From NCBI GenBank assembly GCA_028565635.1, contig JAOXYB010036917.1, positions 1 to 13,661 on the forward strand: a stretch of 13,661 nt of DNA, in the 5' to 3' direction. A program made the translations under genes and the position numbers. The DNA is from Phoronis ovalis (taxonomy: Eukaryota; Phoronida; Phoronidae). The first letter of the stretch is position 1, and the number at the start of each line of letters is the position of its first letter. Positions 8,540-13,661 of the stretch are shown here, piece by piece. Below the pieces are notes generated by a model. It ran no database searches. It saw only the letters and a program-made list of their open reading frames with translations, and was not told the origin of the DNA.

Positions 8540-8716
8540 CACTACCTCAAGACAAGTATCAAAATGAAATGGAATAACATAATTTAATGTCTGTATCTGT
8601 ATTGAAACTTAAGTGAACATTGTAAATATTTGAACAATGTAAAAAGAATTGCTTGTTCTGAAAGAAGTTATATTTGTAAAAATCTCAGAGAAAAGGAATA
8701 GTAAGTGGTAAATAAA
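8540..8716 (+). other. CBFB: Candidate CBFB 3' UTR
   Basis: Non-coding sequence from the TAG to the AATAAA at 8711-8716. It is AT-rich, with a short repeated motif (GAACATTGTAAATATTTGAACAATGTAAA region, about 8613-8644) whose parts ACATTGT and ACAATGT are complementary and could form a small hairpin. The end is inferred only from the poly(A) signal, and a longer UTR is possible. Confidence 0.45.
8711..8716 (+). promoter_or_regulatory. CBFB: Candidate CBFB poly(A) signal
   Basis: AATAAA, 172 bases after the stop of the candidate terminal exon, followed by GTGTTG. Other AATAAA hexamers occur further on (for example near 9079 and 9352), but this is the first after the stop and has the best context. 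Confidence 0.5.
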
Positions 8717-9054
8717 GTGTTGATCTCATTATAAATTTTAGACCAAATTATACACATGTACAAAGTATTTCGCAAATCAAAATTTTATTTAATTATGAAA
8801 ATTCTTCATTCTTGTCAAAATTTTATACACATACGGCTTGGATTTGTAAATTAAGATGGTTCTGAAGTAGTTTGTGCAATATGTTTGTTCTAGTTATCAA
8901 AATAATCTTCATGAAAAATTATTCTTGCAATTATTTACTTTTTTTAAACTTAAAAATAATATTAAATATTGCAGCTATACTTATCAATCATAGTTGTGTC
9001 CCTTTTAAGGTTACCGTAGTGAATATTGTTCGGCTAATTTATTCACATTTTATG

Positions 9055-9631
9055 CTTTAAGTTAAATTTTAGCTAATGAAATAAAAAGATGGGCAAACAT
9101 TTATTTTGAAAGCATATAACTCAAACTTTCTAAATCAGATTCTGTAACTTATTTTTTTCTGAGTAAATCACTAGTAGGTCATGTGGCCTGCACATTGGCC
9201 ATCTTGGGTTAAAATATGAAATTTTTTAAATGTTAAATTCCAAAGAACAAAAGAGTCAAAAACCGAAAGATATGAATTTTTAAAGCCTATGCATCAGAAA
9301 AAAATCAACTAATTGAGGTGATGAAATTTTTAAAATTCATATTATTTTAAACAATAAAGCAAAATTTCAAAAATCTGAGACATTAGCTGTTTTGTAGCTA
9401 TCTATAAAGTGGTTATTTGTGCAAAGTTTCAACTACTATTGTATGTAGTTGTTTTTACATGTATTCCATTGAATTCTACGTTTTAAAAATTTAACATTTT
9501 AACCCAAAATTGCTGCCGTGCAGATCACATGACATTCTCAAAGAAAAATAAGTTGCAGATTTAGAAAGCTTGAGTTGCATACTTTCAAAGTATATATTTT
9601 TGTTTGCCTCTTTTCATTTAATTTGCTTAAG
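9055..9631. mobile_element. Foldback element A
   Basis: The left arm (about 9055-9240) is an imperfect reverse complement of the right arm (about 9473-9631). Landmarks, left versus complement of right: CTTTAAG/CTTAAG, AATGAAATAAAAAGATGGGC/AATGAAAAGAGGC, TTTGAAAGCATATAACTCAA/TTTGAAAGTATGCAACTCAA, CTTTCTAAATC, TAACTTATTTTT/CAACTTATTTTT, GTCATGTGGCCTGCAC/GTCATGTGATCTGCAC, TTGGGTTAAAAT. The interior (about 9241-9472) has no open frame of note. It looks like an old non-autonomous foldback or MITE-type element; the superfamily is not recognised. Confidence 0.8.
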
Positions 9632-9673
9632 GACTCGAGATACAAAGAGGTGTATATACTTTTCTACCTTTGT

Positions 9674-10260
9674 GTAAGTAATTAAAATAAAAAGATAAGC
9701 ATATGAAAGTATACATTCAGTTTAAAAAGTTAATACTCTAAACTTTACAAATCATGAGTTTAAATAGTTTGATTTTGGTCATATGATCTAATAAGGCCAT
9801 TTTTGAGAAAAGATTGAGTTTTTCGAACTTTCATTTTCGAAAAAATAGTCAAAAACCCCTGCATCTACAAACTTGAAACTTTGCACAAATGAGCCATTCG
9901 TATGTATCAACAAAAGGTATCTCAGATTTTTAAAATGTTGCTTTGTTCAAAAGCTATATTTTTTTTAATTTAAGGGTCTGATCAAATTAGTAGAATGCTG
10001 ACCTTCAAATTTTGAACATTCATAACTTTTAAATAAAGCAAATGAGGTGCAGGTTTCTGACTTAAATTTTTTGAAAATTAAATTTCGAAAAACACAATTT
10101 TTACACAAAATGAACTCTTTTTAGATCATGAGAATTATTTTCACTTTTAGTTTCCTTTGGATTCATCAACAGTAATATATAACCTTTTCAAAAATGTAAA
10201 CCTTTACCTGTCTATCTCTTCATTTTGCGGTTATGAAAATTAACAAAGTTATGGTTAAAT
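9674..10260. mobile_element. Foldback-related element B, diverged relative of A
   Basis: Read on the plus strand, this aligns with the reverse complement of 9631-9340. AAATAAAAAGATAAGC matches the arm start, CTCTAAACTTTACAAATC matches CTCAAGCTTTCTAAATC, GGTCATATGATCT matches GTCATGTGATCT, and TTGAAACTTTGCACAAAT (9873-9890) matches the complement of ATTTGTGCAAAGTTTCAA (9415-9432). Then CTCAGATTTTTAAAATGTTGCTTTGTT matches the complement of the 9355-9380 region. The far end (TATCTCTTCATTTTGCGG near 10212) resembles the right end of A (CCTCTTTTCATTTAATTTGC). It is older or more diverged than A, and its limits are approximate. Confidence 0.6.
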
Positions 10261-12335
10261 AACAGTGTTTTTTTTGTATTTTGAGCCCTTACATGTAACT
10301 AGGTAAAACTGGGAATAAATTGTACCGAACAATCTTTGCTACCTTAAGTCTGAAAAAGTGTTCAGAAGAATTTGCTGGCTGGATGATGAAGTTATATAGG
10401 CTTGAAAAAGTTACTATACCATCTTGTCAAGTGTCTCTGCTTTAAACTAGTATCGGGTGTAACCTACTTGCAGTTAAATAAATTGCTATGTAATACGCTG
10501 GGGTTATTATGGGAGCAGAACCCAGAATGTTTAACCTAAAAACTAATCTCTGTTTAATTTGTATAGCTGTAAATTACTTCCACCAAAAACGGTTCCTTAT
10601 TCCAAAAGAGAAGAATAATTATCGTTATAATGTTAATTACGTTTATTAGAAAGATTGGCATGTCAAGTGCGTAACATGCTAGGGTAACACTGTAGTCTTT
10701 GTAGCCGTCTTAGTAAACAAATTAAGTTGTCTTTTGTAAATATCTTAAATATACATTGTAGAAGAAAAGTATGTTTTATGTACTTTTGTATGTATGTATA
10801 AACCGAAAGGCATTAATAAAGCTCAACAGAACTTGGGAATCATTACCAAAAGGCAGTATACATAGCATTGTATGGATCGCTAGCTTTTTTATTAATAGAT
10901 TGTCAATAATTAGGTATACCTACAATGTGTAATTTACTGTATATGTAATATTTCGAGCTTTATTTGATCAGTGCAGACAATTACTGCAGTCTTAAACATA
11001 TTCTCATTTAAATTATTTGAAGAAAGTAGTTGTTTTTCTGTTACAGGTATGATACCATTGTTTTATACTGTTGTATAGTGCCATTATATTGCTTTTAAAT
11101 ACTCCAGGTGCTCTCGAGTCAGTTGCAGGAAATAGAATCTGATGTATATCGCTACCATGTAATGTTGATGTAGGTACATGTAGATCCGAGTCAATTAGTG
11201 GGCCTCTTTGTCTCTTTAAGCACAGAAAATCTTAAATAATGTGTAGTCAGATAAGTTTTAGTCACTTAGTGAATGTAATATATTTGGTATTTTTGACTCT
11301 ATCAGTATCAAACTGGTATCTGGAAGTGGTGAAGTCAGTTTTACATTTGTAATGGGTAACATTTTGACTCAAAGGATGTCATGTCATAGGCAGCATTTCA
11401 TTAGATCAACAAGGACATTGTTATTCAAGAAGTGACTAAAATTCAATCAGATAATCATGGTACTGAACTGACAATTAAAGGATCGGATTTCAAACATTTG
11501 TGCTATAATTGTGAAATGTGAACTGTTAGTAAATAAGATTTCTTGGGCATATTTACAAATCTGTGGAGACAAAACTGATAGCTAAAAGAAAATGGAATGA
11601 TATTTCACATTTCCATGCTTTTTTATCCTGTTTCACATAATTTTTGTGGTGCTACAATAAATGTCTGTTATGCTTACATTCATTTACTTCATCTCTTTTT
11701 TCACTAAATCTTATTTTGATTGTAATTCTTTGTAAATTGAGATTCAGTGAGTTCACCCTCGCTTTTATAAAAGTCATCAGGGTTACTTTAATGAATATGT
11801 ATGATTAATTGGTCCAGGAAACCAGGAAAACCTGTTGTAACCACAATGTTAAGAAATGTGGTAATGGCTGTCACATCAATAATGCAACTTCAACAAAACA
11901 ATTTTACAATGCATAGTATAATTTTTAAGAGTTCAAATTCTACACTATCATATAAAGCTATTGGGTGGTCATATTTATAATACAATATATTAAAATAAAC
12001 AGCATTTGGCAAACACACAAAAATCAGTGAATAATGTTATCACAAGTACAGCTTTGTTCACAAAACAGAGTATCACTAGTGTTCTCTATAAGATGTGTGT
12101 TAATTAAGTGTGCATACAACAGCAATAGATACCTTTAGAACAGCGAAACTGCATCTAACCGTATGTACATAGTATACACATAGTACTTTAATTACATTTA
12201 TAAAATGTACATAAATTGTGGTTAAACATAATCGGGATATCCAAGTTTGATATTAATCTTAACAAAAATTGGCTGTTTCATTCATATCACACAGGAAAAG
12301 AGATTATTTGACAAAAATCACAAACATTAACAATT

Positions 12336-12341
12336 TTTATT
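12336..12341 (-). promoter_or_regulatory. KATNB1: Candidate KATNB1 poly(A) signal
   Basis: AATAAA on the minus strand, about 615 bases past the stop. It sits in an AT-rich run (AAAAATAATAAAAATTG), so it may be coincidental. Confidence 0.3.
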
Positions 12342-12954
12342 ATTTTTAAAAAACAAATTAGGAATTGTAACATTTAAGTTTGCTGTGTAGCTTTGGTTTT
12401 CACATCTTAATACTTAAAAGTTTAATACATCATAAATTATAGTCGCTATGCTTTCAGTTACATGAGATGAAATTTATATGAGAAAAACTTAGACAAGTGG
12501 TCGAAATTATAAGCCGGCAAGCAGAACAAAAATTTGTTCCATAATGGATATATGGACAATTTTTATAAAGTACTAAATGAAAAAATAACGCATCCACCGA
12601 AAAAGTAATTTATAATAAAATAATTCCATACAAATGTTTTGCTGCAAGAAATTGTACAGGCAACCTTCTATGTGTGTGTTAGTTTATAACAAGTAGTTCA
12701 CTGGCTCATGTTCAATTTGAGAGTCTGTTGTAAAATTTACACAGTAAATAGCATTTAGAGAATGCAGGAATGTTGAAGCAAATTTTGTTAAAAATAAAGA
12801 AAACAATAAAACTTATGAACTTATGAATTATGACTCGCCTACACTGAAAAGGCATAGGTACAGTGACCATCACATCTATGACGCTTAAACAATATGATCA
12901 AAATCATCAGCCTGATATGAGTTGTAAAGTAAAAAAAATGTGGCCTATACCTAA
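12336..12954 (-). other. KATNB1: Candidate KATNB1 3' UTR
   Basis: Sequence downstream (on the minus strand) of the katanin p80 stop codon, AT-rich and without further coding similarity. It is taken to end near the first minus-strand AATAAA (plus-strand TTTATT at 12336-12341). The end point is a guess from that hexamer alone; a shorter UTR using a variant hexamer is possible. Confidence 0.35.
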
Positions 12955-13087
12955 CTAATCTAATGTACCTAGCAATAGCTGTAATTCCCTAAATGTACTA
13001 CCAAGTTTTCCCGATACATTCTGTTTACTATCCAGTGTCCCCCTGATTTCCATTAAGTTGTTGTATAAAAGTTTACATTTCCGATAC
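12955..13087 (-). CDS. KATNB1: KATNB1 last exon: end of katanin p80 con80 domain
   Basis: Katanin p80 is the WD40-containing regulatory subunit of the microtubule-severing enzyme; its C-terminal con80 domain binds the p60 AAA ATPase and microtubules. On the minus strand, the acceptor TTTTTTTTTCAG is followed by a single G that completes a split Arg codon (AG|G). The exon then encodes 43 residues: YRKCKLLYNNLMEIRGTLDS, KQNVSGKLGS, TFRELQLLLGTLD, and a TAG stop (plus-strand CTA at 12955-12957). The pattern C...Y..L..I...L, then G..FRELQLLL..LD at the very end, is the recognisable terminus of katanin p80. It joins directly to the exon at 13305-13421 with matching phase, and is intact. Confidence 0.93.
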
Positions 13088-13304
13088 CTGAAAAAAAAAC
13101 AGGAACATGTTTAGAGATTAATAAATATTAATGTGAAATATTTCTATATAATAATATCAGAAATTAATTAATTAAGACATGAGCTTCATTTTTCTTTTTT
13201 CACAGATAGAATTTGGTGTATACATGTTTATGAAAGTAAAAAGAACATATTTCAAGAAGAATTGTTGGGACTTTTCTTATACTAGTAGTCTGAGGAAGTT
13301 TTAC
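13088..13304 (-). other. KATNB1: Last KATNB1 intron (phase 2)
   Basis: A 217-base intron on the minus strand, with donor AG|GTAAAA at 13305/13304 and acceptor TTTTTTTTTCAG ending at 13088. It splits the Arg codon of the ISREER motif as AG|G. It is far shorter than the CBFB introns in the same window. Confidence 0.92.
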
Positions 13305-13421
13305 CTTTCTTCTCTAGAAATATCTACACCAATTCCTGGCGGTGCAGCGAGATTGGTTTTTATTACAGGACCAAAGTTCTTCAGAACAAGCTTCAGAGCA
13401 TTACATGAAACTTGGACATAG
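13305..13421 (-). CDS. KATNB1: KATNB1 penultimate exon: con80 core
   Basis: On the minus strand, acceptor TTCTTTTTCATTCAG is followed by a 117-base exon. It begins with one base of a split codon, then encodes [31 protein letters not shown] and VDISREE, plus two bases of a split Arg codon. The string [13 protein letters not shown] is the signature of the katanin p80 C-terminal domain, preceded by the helix Y.Q..C..LKL.L..F.P.I. Together with the last exon it gives 82 residues of continuous con80 sequence. The N-terminal WD40 repeats and linker lie beyond 13661. The plus-strand open frame overlapping here (13179-13421) is a shadow of this exon. Confidence 0.95.
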
Positions 13422-13661
13422 CTGAATGAAAAAGAATACATTCATGTTAATATTTGTGTTTAAAGAGTAGACTTGCTCAAGTCCCTATGAACTTAAAAAA
13501 ATTAACAAAAAAAAATAATTAATGTTTATTTCTCTTTTTTATGTGTTTTACATCAGTGTTCTTAATTATCTCGAAATTTTTTTATTTTTTTTTACTATCA
13601 TATATATGTTGAGTGTTAGCCGTCCATAGGGACTTGTCAAGTTCGCACTCTGCGACCGTAG
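13422..13661 (-). other. KATNB1: KATNB1 intron, 5' part outside window
   Basis: Intron sequence upstream of the penultimate exon. No further katanin exon is recognisable before the window edge. It includes an inverted repeat whose arms are 13471-13492 and 13622-13642. Confidence 0.65.
13471..13642. repeat. Inverted repeat flanking ~130 bases (possible MITE)
   Basis: ACTTGCTCAAGTCCCTATGA(AC) at 13471-13492 is the near-complement of GTCCATAGGGACTTGTCAAG(T) at 13622-13642, with one indel and a few mismatches. CAAGTCCCTATG is shared exactly. The interior is A/T homopolymer-rich. This fits a small terminal-inverted-repeat element of about 170 bases inside the KATNB1 intron, though the right end is close to the window limit and its outer boundary cannot be judged. 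Confidence 0.5.

Larger units (their letters stand above)
8717..12335. other. Intergenic region between convergent genes
   Basis: No exon or RNA gene recognised on either strand. The left part (9055-10260) is occupied by two related foldback elements. The stretch 10261-12335 is AT-rich, carries only chance open frames and shows no repeat I could define. Isolated AATAAA hexamers (near 10817 and 11656) are expected by chance at this base composition. Confidence 0.6.

Noticed and set aside
13179-13421. 80-codon plus-strand frame preceded by an acceptor-like TTTTCACAG
   Set aside because: It overlaps the antisense of the katanin p80 exon, whose minus-strand reading ([14 protein letters not shown]) is unmistakable. 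The plus frame is a shadow.
1-13661. tRNA, rRNA, CRISPR array or bacterial operon
   Set aside because: No cloverleaf, conserved rRNA block or spaced direct repeats. The minisatellite units are adjacent without unique spacers, and the genes are spliced eukaryotic ones.

Overview
This is an AT-rich eukaryotic nuclear window. It carries the 3' ends of two convergent, intron-containing genes, identified by translating across splice junctions; nearly all the longer uninterrupted open frames are chance frames in AT-rich introns. Large introns, GT-AG junctions, many decayed inverted repeats and the two protein families point to an animal. The proteins are close to, but clearly diverged from, the vertebrate ones, so an invertebrate bilaterian (for example a mollusc) is my best guess; the sequence does not prove the phylum.

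Plus strand, 1 to about 8720: the last exons of core-binding factor subunit beta (CBFB), the partner of RUNX transcription factors. The exon at 192-308 encodes the conserved NGVCVIW...LDG..CLEFDE..RAQ block. The exon at 2179-2298 encodes the C-terminal helix and a charged tail. The message then either reads through the donor at 2299 into a short tail (stop at 2341-2343) or splices about 6.2 kb downstream to a candidate terminal exon at 8480-8539, followed by AATAAA at 8711.

Minus strand, 13661 down to about 12340: the last two coding exons of katanin p80 (KATNB1), at 13421-13305 and 13087-12955. They encode the end of the con80 domain, which binds the p60 severing subunit.

The rest is intron or intergenic sequence rich in repeats: a diverged duplicate shared by both CBFB introns (353-605 and 5972-6235), a three-copy ~90 bp tandem repeat (4966-5232), an eight-copy 41 bp minisatellite (6878-7214), a palindromic cluster of AGGTCA half-sites (7468-7520), a ~440 bp foldback element next to the last CBFB acceptor (8002-8442), and a pair of related foldback elements between the genes (9055-10260). 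No rRNA, tRNA, CRISPR or bacterial-type feature was seen. The two genes have no evident functional link; their tail-to-tail arrangement is the main organisational feature.
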